From Vibrio sp. MEBiC08052 (GTDB lineage Bacteria; Pseudomonadota; Gammaproteobacteria; Enterobacterales; Vibrionaceae), in the NCBI RefSeq assembly GCF_001506075.1, contig NZ_KQ947475.1:1762331-1826330 (forward strand): 64,000 nt of DNA. The letters run 5' to 3'. Shown in pieces: positions 45,561-55,494 of the stretch. The translations under genes were made by a program, and so were the position numbers. The notes under the pieces are model-generated. The model saw nothing but the letters and a program-made list of their open reading frames with translations. It did not search any database and had not been told where the DNA came from. Numbering within the stretch: the first letter of the stretch is position 1; each line of letters opens with the position of its first letter.

Positions 45561-45917
45561 TTATTCACCGCGATAGACACACCCTGCCGTGCAGGTTTCT
45601 TTCACTTCAATTTGACTAAGCAATGGCAGGTTCGGCTTCAGCTCATGCCAGATCCACCGTGCCAGCACTTCACTGGTCGGGTTTTCTAATCCTTCAATCT
45701 CATTCAGATAATAGTGGTCGAGGCGTTGGTAAATGGGTTTAAATGCAGCCTTAATCTCTGCAAAATCAATCACCCAACCCGTTTGAGGATCAACCTCTCC
45801 CTCCACGGAAACTCGGACCAGAAAAGAGTGCCCATGAAGACGCCCACATTTGTGGCCTTCAGGAACATAAGGCAGATGATGGGCGGCTTCAAATGTAAAC
45901 TCTTTATATATGATCAT
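45561..45917 (-). CDS. queD: 6-carboxytetrahydropterin synthase QueD
   Basis: QueD converts 7,8-dihydroneopterin triphosphate to 6-carboxytetrahydropterin, the first committed step to queuosine. It is 118 residues from ATG 45917 (family N-terminus [14 protein letters not shown]); an in-frame ATG 7 codons upstream is less likely. The zinc His residues are in FEAAHHLP and RLHGHSF, and the catalytic Cys is in [10 protein letters not shown]. Asp/His catalysis involves [12 protein letters not shown] and [13 protein letters not shown] near the end. It stands alone, 24 kb from queC-queE, so the queuosine genes are split. Confidence 0.94.
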   Translation of the reverse strand: MIIYKEFTFEAAHHLPYVPEGHKCGRLHGHSFLVRVSVEGEVDPQTGWVIDFAEIKAAFKPIYQRLDHYYLNEIEGLENPTSEVLARWIWHELKPNLPLLSQIEVKETCTAGCVYRGE

Positions 45918-46066
45918 CTTAAACTCTATAAATATCAATAACTTAAAATAAAAACAAACAAGTTATTATACGCGAAAACGCGCTATTGTCACATGCTAAG
46001 TTGATCAAACTAATATAATCGTCAGTTGATGCAGTTAACGGCTCGAAGCGCGCACGCGCAACTGGT

Positions 46067-47446
46067 TTAACAGTCTACTGCGTTGACCGCCAATCCGCCG
46101 CGAGATGTTTCTTTATATTTATCCTGCATATCCCGTCCCGTATCTCTCATCGTGCGGATCACTTTATCAAGAGAAATAAAATGCTCTCCATTACCACGTA
46201 ACGCCATATTGGCAGCATTGATGGATTTCACCGCTGCAATTGCGTTTCGTTCAATGCAAGGGACTTGAACCAACCCTCCTACGGGATCACAGGTTAACCC
46301 CAAATTATGCTCCAGTGCGATTTCAGCCGCATTTTCAACCTGCCCCGGGGTACCGCCAAGCACTTCTGTCAATCCAGCGGCAGCCATGGCACTGGCAGAG
46401 CCGACTTCACCCTGACATCCAACTTCAGCACCGGATATCGAGGCATTCATTTTACACAAAGCCCCAATCGCACTGGCCGCCAGAAAATATTTATTGATAT
46501 CTTCCGCTTTGGCCTTCGGATGAAAACGCATGTGATACATCAATACTGCAGGCATAATTCCCGCCGCACCATTGGTCGGTGCCGTCACCATCCGCCCACC
46601 GGCAGCATTTTCCTCATTCACCGCCAGCGCATAAAGATTGACCCAGTCCATACCACTCAATGAGGTGTATATCACGTTGTCGTCGCTGGATTGAATCAAA
46701 GAGCGATACAGAGAAGCCGCTCGTCTCTTCACCTGTAGTCCTCCGGGTAGAATCCCCTCTTGTTCAATGCCGCTGGCAATACATTCCTGCATGACTTGCC
46801 ACAGTTGAGCAATCCCGGCTTCGATCTCCGGTATCGTCCGCCAAATTTGCTCGTTTTTCATCACCAATTCACTAATCCGCAACTTGTGTTTCTGGCAAAT
46901 CTCAAGTAACTCTTTCGCGCTCGTAAACTCATAAGGGAGTTCAATCTGTGGTATGACATATTCCGTTTTCTGAATGGATGCTTCATCCAGCACAAACCCA
47001 CCTCCTATCGAATAATAAGTATTATCGATCACAACTGTACTATCAGCCCCGTAAGCAGCCAGATACATTGCGTTGGGGTGATACGGTAAAACTTCATCAA
47101 CGAACAGTAAATCGGTATGCCAGTCGAAAGAAATCGTCTTTTGTTTTGCCAGCCGTAACATGCCTGTATCTATCGTCTTCTGGATTGTCGGCTCAATCAC
47201 TGAGGGATCAATGGTGTCCGGCTGATATCCCATCAGCCCCATCACAGCAGCCTTATCGGTGCCGTGCCCGACACCCGTTGCACTGAGCGAGCCGTATAAT
47301 TTTATTTCAATCCGCTCGACACTGGTCAACAATTGCTGACTCACCAGTGCTTCAGCAAAAAGACTGGCGGCCCGCATGGGACCGACGGTATGGGAACTGG
47401 ACGGTCCAATACCAATTTTAAACAGATCAAATACGCTGATACTCAT
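46067..47446 (-). CDS. L-serine ammonia-lyase (iron-sulfur type), copy 2
   Basis: A second fused-type L-serine dehydratase, 459 residues. The N-terminus is [20 protein letters not shown], the core contains [18 protein letters not shown], and the cluster cysteines lie in [20 protein letters not shown] and VPCIERNA. Note APTNGAAG where copy 1 has APTNGACG: the cysteine of that motif is absent here, so the enzyme may differ in detail. AGGAG stands 7 bases before ATG. It is much more diverged from copy 1 than a recent duplicate would be. Both may act in serine catabolism under different conditions. sdaA or sdaB orthology cannot be decided. Confidence 0.9.
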   Translation of the reverse strand: MSISVFDLFKIGIGPSSSHTVGPMRAASLFAEALVSQQLLTSVERIEIKLYGSLSATGVGHGTDKAAVMGLMGYQPDTIDPSVIEPTIQKTIDTGMLRLAKQKTISFDWHTDLLFVDEVLPYHPNAMYLAAYGADSTVVIDNTYYSIGGGFVLDEASIQKTEYVIPQIELPYEFTSAKELLEICQKHKLRISELVMKNEQIWRTIPEIEAGIAQLWQVMQECIASGIEQEGILPGGLQVKRRAASLYRSLIQSSDDNVIYTSLSGMDWVNLYALAVNEENAAGGRMVTAPTNGAAGIMPAVLMYHMRFHPKAKAEDINKYFLAASAIGALCKMNASISGAEVGCQGEVGSASAMAAAGLTEVLGGTPGQVENAAEIALEHNLGLTCDPVGGLVQVPCIERNAIAAVKSINAANMALRGNGEHFISLDKVIRTMRDTGRDMQDKYKETSRGGLAVNAVDC

Positions 47447-47997
47447 GACTCGCTCCTACAAAAATCCGTTTCTTGTTTTATGCTGAATTATTAGTGGTTC
47501 AGACCATGAAGACATGCTGACCACGAATGTCGATGAGAAAAAGATAAAGAGAACCGATAATTGGTTCCCCTTATCATTACTTTATAGCAGAGCGTTGGGC
47601 ATCTTGCTGCCTCAGCACACTGGCATACATGTGCATTCGTCTATTCACATGCATAGAAAATGAAGTGTTTTAAATGCCTCACCAATATCGATTTGCGACA
47701 TAGTGGTGAATAAAAAATGAGGATGAAAATGATGACTCAGGCATCGTCAGTCTGTCGCTTCCCCGTTTCAATTGAACAAAGTTCAATCATCACGGTGCAA
47801 GATGTCTTAAAAACGTCGTCAATGGATACACTTCTCCGGCTTTCTTCACGCTAAACCATTCAAGAGTCATTGATTTTAGTGTATTGTTAAGCTTTATTGA
47901 TGCTGGGGAAAGATGACGGTCAGAGACCGCCCCCAACACTTTCGGCATAATTTTTTGATTTGTAATAATTAATTGACTAAAGGATACCAACACTACT
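47447..47997. other. Intergenic region before asnS
   Basis: About 550 bases between divergent sda copy 2 and asnS. AAAGGA precedes the asnS ATG by 13 bases. No convincing small gene, hairpin or known operator is visible; a minus-strand frame at 47790-48119 overlaps asnS and is not called. Confidence 0.5.
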
Positions 47998-49398
47998 ATG
48001 ACGTACGCGCCTGTTGTTGACGTATTAAGCGGCAAGCTCGCGGTTGACAGTGAAGTTACTGTCCGCGGCTGGATCCGTACACGTCGTGATTCCAAAGCCG
48101 GAATTTCGTTTCTTGCCATTTATGACGGCTCTTGTTTCGACCCGATTCAGGCCGTGGTCCCGAATAATCTCAATAATTACAATGAAGAAGTGTTAAAGCT
48201 GACAACTGGTTGTTCTGTCGAAGTAACCGGCACAATCGTCGCGTCTCCGGCACAAGGTCAGGACTTTGAGCTGGCGGCAACAGCGGTCAAAGTTGTCGGA
48301 TGGGTCGAAGATGCGGATACTTATCCGATGGCGAAAACCCGTCACTCAATTGAGTACCTGCGTGAAGTTGCTCACCTGCGCCCACGTACCAATGTGATTG
48401 GTGCGGTTGCCCGGGTGCGTAACTGTCTTTCTCAGGCTATTCACCGTTTTTATCATGAGCAGGGATTTTTCTGGGTTTCAACGCCACTGATCACAGCCGC
48501 TGACTGTGAAGGTGCCGGTGAAATGTTCCGCGTTTCAACGCTGGATCTGACCAACCTGCCGCTAACTGAACAAGGTAATGTGGACTTTAGTGAAGATTTC
48601 TTCGGTAAAGAGACATTCTTGACCGTTTCAGGTCAGTTAAACGGTGAAACCTACGCTTGTGCCCTGAGCAAAATTTACACGTTCGGTCCGACATTCCGAG
48701 CAGAAAACTCCAATACCAGCCGCCACTTAGCGGAGTTCTGGATGGTGGAGCCAGAGGTTGCATTTGCCGAACTGGACGACATCGCCAAACTTGCTGAAGA
48801 TATGCTCAAGTACGTTTTTAAAGCCGTACTTGAAGAGCGTCGTGATGATCTGGAATTTTTTGCCCAAAGAATCGATAAAGATGTGATTAACCGTCTGGAA
48901 AACTTTGTTGAGTCAGATTTCGCACAAGTTGATTACACTGATGCGATTCAAATTCTGCTTGATTCCGGTAAAGAATTTGAGTTCCCGGTTGAGTGGGGCA
49001 TCGATATGTCTTCAGAACATGAACGCTACCTCGCTGAAGAGCACTTTAAAGCACCGGTTGTGGTGAAAAACTATCCGAAAGATATCAAAGCATTTTATAT
49101 GCGGATGAACGAGGACGGTAAAACTGTTGCCGCGATGGATGTACTCGCGCCGGGAATCGGTGAAATTATCGGAGGCTCTCAGCGTGAAGAACGTTTGAAC
49201 ATCCTTGACCAACGGATGCTCGATATGGGGATCGAACCGGAAAGCATGAACTGGTATCGTGACTTGCGCCGCTATGGCACCGTCCCGCATTCAGGATTCG
49301 GACTCGGCTTCGAACGGTTAGTCTCTTATGTCACAGGGATGGGTAACATCCGTGATGTAATTCCATTCCCGAGAACACCACGTTCAGCTAACTTCTAA
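47998..49398 (+). CDS. asnS: Asparaginyl-tRNA synthetase
   Basis: AsnRS charges tRNA-Asn with asparagine. It is a class IIb synthetase of 466 residues (E. coli 466). The N-terminal OB-fold anticodon domain contains [16 protein letters not shown] near residue 20. Motif 2 is [20 protein letters not shown] near 232-251, motif 3 is [13 protein letters not shown] near 441-453, and the end [15 protein letters not shown] is the usual AsnRS terminus. A strong terminator follows 24 bases after the stop. aspC lies downstream in the same direction. Confidence 0.98.
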   Translation: MTYAPVVDVLSGKLAVDSEVTVRGWIRTRRDSKAGISFLAIYDGSCFDPIQAVVPNNLNNYNEEVLKLTTGCSVEVTGTIVASPAQGQDFELAATAVKVVGWVEDADTYPMAKTRHSIEYLREVAHLRPRTNVIGAVARVRNCLSQAIHRFYHEQGFFWVSTPLITAADCEGAGEMFRVSTLDLTNLPLTEQGNVDFSEDFFGKETFLTVSGQLNGETYACALSKIYTFGPTFRAENSNTSRHLAEFWMVEPEVAFAELDDIAKLAEDMLKYVFKAVLEERRDDLEFFAQRIDKDVINRLENFVESDFAQVDYTDAIQILLDSGKEFEFPVEWGIDMSSEHERYLAEEHFKAPVVVKNYPKDIKAFYMRMNEDGKTVAAMDVLAPGIGEIIGGSQREERLNILDQRMLDMGIEPESMNWYRDLRRYGTVPHSGFGLGFERLVSYVTGMGNIRDVIPFPRTPRSANF

Positions 49399-49422
49399 GT
49401 GAAGTACCAGTTTACAGGTCTT

Positions 49423-49453
49423 AATGCCATCGTTTACGGTGGCATTTTTTTAT
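49423..49453 (+). terminator. Rho-independent terminator of asnS
   Basis: AATGCCATCG (49423-49432) pairs with CGGTGGCATT (49437-49446), one wobble, TTTA loop, followed by TTTTTTATT. Confidence 0.9.
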
Positions 49454-49657
49454 TGTTCCCCCCTTCATGATTTCTGATGACTATATGCCGAAAGGCCGTT
49501 TTCCATGCGCGTGAAACAGAATAAAAAATTATTTACTTTTTTCATCGTGTGACGGTTGTAACAAGATAGCCATAGAGGTATAAATAATTGCATTACGATG
49601 TCACGAAACTGGCATAAAAATTCACCATTTCCTTTCAATTTTACACGGATGAAAAAC

Positions 49658-50848
49658 ATGTTTGAAAAAGTTGTCGCAGCACCGGCTGATCCTATTCTCG
49701 GACTCACTGAAGAGTTCAAAAGCGATCCCCGTTCAGAAAAAATTAATCTCGGGGTCGGGATCTATAAAGATGAGTCCGGTCAGACGCCGATCCTCGCGAC
49801 AGTAAAAAAAGCAGAAGCCATACTGCTCGAATCAGAAAAAACAAAATCTTATCTCACCATTGAAGGAATGGCTGATTATGCACTGGCAGTGCAAAAACTA
49901 CTGTTTGGGGTCGATGCGGAAATTGTCACCAGCCAAAGAGCCAAAACCTCTCAGGCACCGGGCGGAACCGGCGCACTCCGTGTCGCCGGTGAATTCATCA
50001 AACTTCATTTAAGCAGCTCTAAAATTTGGATCAGCAATCCAACTTGGGCTAACCATAACGGGGTCTTTAAGGCTGCCGGCCTCGAAGTCGCGCAATACAG
50101 CTACTACAACGCGGAAACCAAAGACAAAGATTTTTCAGCGATGGTTGCCGACCTGCAAGGTGCAGAAGCTGGCGATATCGTTTTATTACATGGTTGCTGC
50201 CATAACCCGACTGGTATCGACCCGACAGCTGAAGAGTGGGAAACCCTCGCTAAACTTGTCGCAGAGAAAGGACTGATTCCTCTTTTCGATTTTGCTTATC
50301 AAGGCTTTGCCAAAGGGGTTGAAGAAGATGCCGCTGGTCTGCGTGTCTTTGCCCGTTACAATCAAGAGCTACTTGTCGCCAGCTCGTTTTCGAAAAATTT
50401 CGGCCTGTATAACGAACGGGTCGGAGCATTCACGCTGGTGGCAGAATCTAAAGAGATTGCAACGACTGCATTTTCTCAAGTGAAAAGTATTATCCGCTCA
50501 ATCTACTCTAACCCACCCGCTCACGGTGCTGCGGTCGTTACCACAATTCTGAACCATCCGGAACTCTATGCTGAGTGGATTCAGGAAGTGGCAGAAATGC
50601 GAGATCGCATTCAGGAAATGCGTGATCTGTTTGTTGCGACATTGAAAGAACAAGGCGTTGAGCAAGACTTCAGTTTTATTGCCCGTCAAAACGGTATGTT
50701 CTCATTCTCAGGCCTAAACCCTGAACAAGTGGCACAGCTAAAAAATGAGTTTGGTATTTATATTGTCGGATCCGGACGCATTAGTGTTGCCGGTATGACG
50801 AAGAGCAACATGTTGCCACTGTGTAAAGCGATCGCTGCGGTACTTTAA
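49658..50848 (+). CDS. aspC: Aspartate aminotransferase AspC
   Basis: Fold-type I PLP aminotransferase that makes aspartate from oxaloacetate and glutamate and also acts on aromatic amino acids. The frame opens 20 codons earlier, but ATG 49658 starts [16 protein letters not shown], the family N-terminus, and gives 396 residues, exactly the length of E. coli AspC. PLP contacts are visible in [31 protein letters not shown] and [12 protein letters not shown]. The lysine is in [15 protein letters not shown], and [12 protein letters not shown] lies near the C-terminus. It is near asnS, as in E. coli. TyrB-type specificity cannot be excluded but the sequence style is AspC. Confidence 0.93.
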   Translation: MFEKVVAAPADPILGLTEEFKSDPRSEKINLGVGIYKDESGQTPILATVKKAEAILLESEKTKSYLTIEGMADYALAVQKLLFGVDAEIVTSQRAKTSQAPGGTGALRVAGEFIKLHLSSSKIWISNPTWANHNGVFKAAGLEVAQYSYYNAETKDKDFSAMVADLQGAEAGDIVLLHGCCHNPTGIDPTAEEWETLAKLVAEKGLIPLFDFAYQGFAKGVEEDAAGLRVFARYNQELLVASSFSKNFGLYNERVGAFTLVAESKEIATTAFSQVKSIIRSIYSNPPAHGAAVVTTILNHPELYAEWIQEVAEMRDRIQEMRDLFVATLKEQGVEQDFSFIARQNGMFSFSGLNPEQVAQLKNEFGIYIVGSGRISVAGMTKSNMLPLCKAIAAVL

Positions 50849-50929
50849 TTTATAAATTTATTTTTGTGAAATCACTGAATATTCATCCCGGTATATCCGG
50901 GATGAATTGTATTGGTCGGTTTGATCTGA

Positions 50930-51310
50930 TTAAGAAATATGATGAACCGCACAAAGTTTATTGCCTGCCGGATCCCGTAGATAGGCTAAATATAATTCCC
51001 GATTGGGATAGGCACGAATACCCGGAGGATCCTCACATGTTACCCCACCATTTTCGATTCCCGCTTGATGCCACACATTTGCAAGTTCCGGGCTCGCGGC
51101 TTTAAAACCGATGGTCATACCATTCCCCGGTGTTGCTTCCTTACCATTAATCGGTGGTGTGACGATCAGAACTCCCTCAGAATTTGCATAAATACAGCGA
51201 CCTTTCTCATCAATCACCCCTGCCGGGTAATCCAGAACTGCCAAAATTGCATCATAAAACGTTTTTGATTTTTCAATATCGTTTGAACCAACGACGATGT
51301 GACTAAACAT
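50930..51310 (-). CDS. VOC-family (glyoxalase/bleomycin-resistance fold) protein
   Basis: A 126-residue VOC protein with the N-terminal strand FSHIVVGSNDIEKSKTFYDA and the C-terminal LYLAYLRDPAGNKLCAVHH, the usual metal-binding glyoxalase-like edges. A metal-ligand pattern (His4, Glu near 105) is suggestive. Substrate is unknown; members include lyases, dioxygenases and resistance proteins. The gene is solitary between aspC and the GGDEF-EAL gene and reads convergent to aspC. Confidence 0.82.
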   Translation of the reverse strand: MFSHIVVGSNDIEKSKTFYDAILAVLDYPAGVIDEKGRCIYANSEGVLIVTPPINGKEATPGNGMTIGFKAASPELANVWHQAGIENGGVTCEDPPGIRAYPNRELYLAYLRDPAGNKLCAVHHIS

Positions 51311-51388
51311 GGTGTATCCTTTTATGACTAGAGTTCGATTTATCTTGCTACAAGGATATCCACCTGTCTAGAAATGTTCTCACAAATC

Positions 51389-53947
51389 TTACCGAGCACC
51401 GCAGTCCCAACGTTTTGAAGAGCGCATCCTTTGCTGAATCATTTCGACACTCATCGGTTTGTCAAAATAATATCCCTGAACCAAACATCCTGTCGCAGTA
51501 TGATTGGTCAGTGCCAGTAATTGTGCGTAGGTTTCAACGCCTTCGGCAACCACACTGAAGGGAGCTGACTGCCCAATCGCCAGTATTGTTTTAATCAGAG
51601 AGCAACTCTCTTCACTACATAACATCTTATCGATAAAACTTTTATCGATTTTGACTTCATCAATCGGGAGCTGATTGAGGTAACTCAGGGAGGCATAACC
51701 TTTACCGAAATCATCCAGCGAGATGCGAATACCAGCCCGTTTCAAAGAGAGTAAAACCTCCCTAGTCTGCTGAAACTCACGAATAAAAACACTCTCTGTA
51801 ATTTCAATATGGATGCGACTGATATCAATCCCCACATGCTTAATGATCGCAACAATGTCATCCACAAATCCCGGTGTTAGAAGCTGTTTAGCCGACACAT
51901 TGACATTCAGGCTCAATGCATAAAGACCATTCGGACTCAACGCCAAAACCTCCCGGCAAGCCCGTTCAAAAATATAGTTACCCAATGTATAAATCAGACC
52001 GACATCTTCCGCGATATGGATAAACTCTTCCGGCTTCACCGCACCGAGGACATCATTATCCCACCGAACCAAAGCTTCAAGACCGAGCACATTCCACGTT
52101 TTGACGTGCACTAACGGCTGATAGCAGATAAACATTTCATGTTTACGCAATGCATGTTGCAGCTGTGCCTCAATCGCAAGGAAATGTTGCAAATGTGCAT
52201 GAATCTCCTGATTGTAGAAGACCACACTGCCCCTGCGTTTTTTCTTCGCCTGATAAAGCACAACATCGGCTTTATGCAATAATTCCTCTGCTGATTTCCC
52301 ATCATCAGGATATAAACTGGCTCCGATACTGCATGTCGTTTGTAATTGAATTCCACCCAACTCAAAAGGTTCATCGAACACCCGTTGTATTCGTGAAACT
52401 TTATGCTCTGCATCGGCTTTTTTTATGAGCTCAGAAAAGCAAAAGACAAACTCATCGCCCCCGAACCTTGAAACAAAATCATGCTCACCCAGTAAGTGAC
52501 GGAAACGTTCGGCTACGCTCATCAATAGCTGATCGCCCATCGCATGACCATATGTGTCATTAATTTTCTTAAACTCATCCAGATCAACAAACACAATCAC
52601 CAAATATTGCACCTGCGATTGAGAGCGCAGTCTGAATATTTCCTTTTTAATGCCCTTCAAAAACATCATCCGGTTGGGCAATGAGGTCAATACATCATGC
52701 ATGGCCATAAAATGCATCTGATCCCGAGTATCTTCAACATGCTCAATATGCTGACGAATTTTTTCCTGATAGCGGTAAAATCGCCCTGCGATGAGCCGAC
52801 CGATATAAAAAGACAAAAGTAAAACCATACCAGAGAACAACACACTGAAAATGACGATATTCCACAGCGCCTGATCACTTTTCTGTTTGATCTGTTCGAA
52901 CTTGTGCTGGAAGTAATCATCAAAACGCGCCATAGGAAATCCAGCCACGACATGCCACCCCCAATCCCCCAAACTTTCTATATAAAGCATTGAGTCATCG
53001 CTCATCGACCCATTGCTGAATATCATCCGTCCTTGCACAAAACGACTGGGAAGATGAGATTGCGCAAATGATAGCCAAGCATTGGTGTGCCCTTCAGGTA
53101 ACAATATTTCTTTCAGTTGTCTGCCGATGTAGGCAGATTCATTCTGGGCTAGAACCCGACCATACTGATCGATGACCGATATCATATATGCACCACCATT
53201 TTGGTGACGAACATGTTCATAAGGATATTGATCAATCCACTTGAGTAATGACTGTTGGACGTTGTGTTCCATATCTGCAACATTTTCGACTGCACCGACA
53301 ACCCACCCCAATGGGGAAAAATACTTACCGAATCCCATCTTTTCTCTCTGACTCGGCTCCGATAGAGATGAGGGGAATTGGGACTGAACATCCCAACGAA
53401 AAAAAGATTCACCCTGACGTTCAATCTGTCTCAGAAAATCTTCCGAGACGGATGTGTCGGGATGAAAAGAGGCTGGTAGAACTTGAATATGCTCAGGTTG
53501 TTTCCTCAACATGCCTGATTGGTGGCGGGACTGAATAAAGAAATAACTAGAACGAGGAAGCTCACCTTGAGATTGAAGTGCCTGCGTGACGGCAAGTTTT
53601 ATCTCTTCCGGAGAAAGGGCATTCTTCTGATAATAAAGGTGATGTATAAGTTCATATGCGTCGTAAACCCGTTGACGAACTTGAAACTGAAGATGTTGCA
53701 TCAAGTAGGACTTTTGCCGCTCGAACTCTTTATGGATCAATGCGACATGCTGCTGCGTCAACAACTTCTCTGAGAGCATCATCTCATGGTACAACGCGTT
53801 GCTATTTTCAGCTAATCGTTGCCGATCCGCTTCATACAAATAACTATTCAGCACAAGCGCCAAACAACCAACGACAAATATTGGCGCCAGTTGAATAATC
53901 CACAATAAATGTCGCTCATTTCCCAAAGGCGAATTTGCACTATTCAT
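51389..53947 (-). CDS. Membrane-bound GGDEF-EAL protein with Cache sensor
   Basis: Synthesises and/or degrades cyclic di-GMP in response to an external signal. The 852-residue protein has a first transmembrane helix near residues 14-34 and a periplasmic dCache/sCache_2-like sensor (about 60-360, with FGKYFSPLGWVVGAVENVAD). A second transmembrane helix lies near 369-391 (LWNIVIFSVLFSGMVLLLSF), followed by the GGDEF domain with an intact FGGDEFVF. The EAL domain has GLEALVRW, ITESVFI, LDDFGKGYASLSYL, DEVKIDKSFI and VVAEGVET. Both catalytic signatures are complete, so both cyclase and phosphodiesterase activity are possible. It is solitary, and its ligand is unknown. Confidence 0.93.
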   Translation of the reverse strand: MNSANSPLGNERHLLWIIQLAPIFVVGCLALVLNSYLYEADRQRLAENSNALYHEMMLSEKLLTQQHVALIHKEFERQKSYLMQHLQFQVRQRVYDAYELIHHLYYQKNALSPEEIKLAVTQALQSQGELPRSSYFFIQSRHQSGMLRKQPEHIQVLPASFHPDTSVSEDFLRQIERQGESFFRWDVQSQFPSSLSEPSQREKMGFGKYFSPLGWVVGAVENVADMEHNVQQSLLKWIDQYPYEHVRHQNGGAYMISVIDQYGRVLAQNESAYIGRQLKEILLPEGHTNAWLSFAQSHLPSRFVQGRMIFSNGSMSDDSMLYIESLGDWGWHVVAGFPMARFDDYFQHKFEQIKQKSDQALWNIVIFSVLFSGMVLLLSFYIGRLIAGRFYRYQEKIRQHIEHVEDTRDQMHFMAMHDVLTSLPNRMMFLKGIKKEIFRLRSQSQVQYLVIVFVDLDEFKKINDTYGHAMGDQLLMSVAERFRHLLGEHDFVSRFGGDEFVFCFSELIKKADAEHKVSRIQRVFDEPFELGGIQLQTTCSIGASLYPDDGKSAEELLHKADVVLYQAKKKRRGSVVFYNQEIHAHLQHFLAIEAQLQHALRKHEMFICYQPLVHVKTWNVLGLEALVRWDNDVLGAVKPEEFIHIAEDVGLIYTLGNYIFERACREVLALSPNGLYALSLNVNVSAKQLLTPGFVDDIVAIIKHVGIDISRIHIEITESVFIREFQQTREVLLSLKRAGIRISLDDFGKGYASLSYLNQLPIDEVKIDKSFIDKMLCSEESCSLIKTILAIGQSAPFSVVAEGVETYAQLLALTNHTATGCLVQGYYFDKPMSVEMIQQRMRSSKRWDCGAR

Positions 53948-54115
53948 AGCCGCGAATTCTCAAATCATATTAGCATTATTTTTTTAACCGCTCCCCAATC
54001 AACTATCGCGGGAGTCTTAATAAAACACGTATCATCAATTTATTATTTAATCAGAATATTCTTATTTATAGCAGATTAACTTGTTTAGGTTAGAAAATCA
54101 TCAACAATATTAAAC

Positions 54116-55363
54116 TCAAGAATTCATTTTAACGAAGTGTTTCAATATTGCTGGCTGACGCTCAATTAGGATTTCTCCGGCTCTGACTGACCAAAGCACT
54201 TCACTCTGATTTCTCAAGACAGAAACATCATCGGTGCCATCCAAAATAATCAAATGACCCGGTTTTCCTTCAGCAATCCCGTATTGCTCGGAGATATTCA
54301 ACACGTTGGCACCATGGTCGGTAATAAAGCTTAATGCGGTTACTAAATCTTCATATCCCATCATATGACAAGCATGAATCGCAAAATCTAATTCACGTAA
54401 TAATTTCCCATTCCCTAAGGTATACCATGGGTCTTGTATCGAGTCTTGCGCCAAAGCAACATTGATTCCCGCCCGATGAAGTTCCTTGACTCGGGTAATC
54501 CCTCGCCGTTTCGGAAATTCATCAAAACGTCCCTGTAAATGCATATTCTCCGTCGGACAGGAGACGAAGTTAATTTGTGACTTTTTCAGTAACCGAAATA
54601 ATTTCGCACAGTAGGCATTATTATACGAATGCATGGCAGTTGTATGACTGGCGGTGACCTTAGGTCCCATATCCAGTTCCAATGCCACCGTTGCCAGCAC
54701 TTCAAGAAAACGGGAGTTTTCATCATCAATTTCATCACAATGCACATCGACCAATTTCCCGTGTCGGCGGGCAAATTCGACGACCCAGTGCATCGATTCG
54801 ACGCCGTATTCCCGGGTAAATTCAAAATGTGGAATCCCACCAACGACATCAATCCCAATCTCTAACGCCTTTTCCATCAATGCTTTGCCGTTCGGGTAAG
54901 AGAAAATACCTTCCTGAGGAAAAGCGACGATTTGTAAATCAAGATAAGGTTGGAGTATCGGTTTCAGTTGATTGATCGCTTTCAGCGCTGTCAGTTCAGG
55001 ATCGGTTACATCAACATGGGTACGAACATACTGAACCCCGTTGGCAATCAGCAACTCAGCCGCAGTCAGCACACGTCGTTTGACATCATCGATATCCAGC
55101 AGTGCCTTCCTTTCCGCCCAGCACTCAATCCCCTCAAAGAGCGTGCCACTCATATTCCAGCGCGGTTCACCAGCGGTCAGAATTGCATCCAGATGAATGT
55201 GAGGTTCAACAAATGGGGCACAGCATAACTTCCCCATGGCATCAATATCGGCGACTTCATCAAGCAGACGAGGTTGCGACTGAATCTTCTGAAAAATACC
55301 ATTTTCAATTTGAATCGAGTAAAGCCCTTCAGCGCCTCTTAAACGTGCATTGATAATTTTCAT
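54116..55363 (-). CDS. codA: CodA-type cytosine deaminase with altered specificity residue
   Basis: An amidohydrolase of 415 residues (E. coli CodA 427). Metal and catalytic residues align with CodA at a constant offset of 6: His55 and His57 (VEPHIHLD), Gln150 (FPQEG), His208 and Glu211 (DVHCDEIDDE), His240 (TASHTTAMHSYN) and Asp307. The next residue is Ser308, where E. coli CodA has Asp314, and Gln306 replaces His312 (E. coli GHDDVFDPW reads AQDSIQDPW here). Asp314 in CodA blocks 5-methyl groups, and bacterial homologues lacking it have been reported to deaminate 5-methylcytosine. So cytosine deaminase is the family call, and 5-methylcytosine or another modified pyrimidine is the likely substrate. 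No codB permease is adjacent. Confidence 0.88.
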   Translation of the reverse strand: MKIINARLRGAEGLYSIQIENGIFQKIQSQPRLLDEVADIDAMGKLCCAPFVEPHIHLDAILTAGEPRWNMSGTLFEGIECWAERKALLDIDDVKRRVLTAAELLIANGVQYVRTHVDVTDPELTALKAINQLKPILQPYLDLQIVAFPQEGIFSYPNGKALMEKALEIGIDVVGGIPHFEFTREYGVESMHWVVEFARRHGKLVDVHCDEIDDENSRFLEVLATVALELDMGPKVTASHTTAMHSYNNAYCAKLFRLLKKSQINFVSCPTENMHLQGRFDEFPKRRGITRVKELHRAGINVALAQDSIQDPWYTLGNGKLLRELDFAIHACHMMGYEDLVTALSFITDHGANVLNISEQYGIAEGKPGHLIILDGTDDVSVLRNQSEVLWSVRAGEILIERQPAILKHFVKMNS

Positions 55364-55423
55364 CTCTTATTTCCCTTTGTCATCATTTTTATAACTACCT
55401 TGTTTTAATGACTATCCTGTCCA

Positions 55424-55454
55424 TAAAAAGAACCCCGATCACAACGGATCAGGG
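55424..55454 (-). terminator. Rho-independent terminator of chemoreceptor gene A
   Basis: On the minus strand CCCTGATC-CGTTGT-GATCGGGG forms an 8-bp stem (one G-T wobble; plus-strand 55433-55454) followed by TTCTTTTTATGG. It lies 40 bases after the stop of the 55495 gene. It is just outside the duplicated unit. Confidence 0.8.
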
Positions 55455-55494
55455 CTTTTCATTACATGACAGTCATTAAATGATTGACCATATT

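Noticed and set aside
47790-48119. Minus-strand 109-codon frame overlapping the asnS start
   Set aside because: Overlaps the well-supported asnS N-terminal domain antisense; no homology signs.
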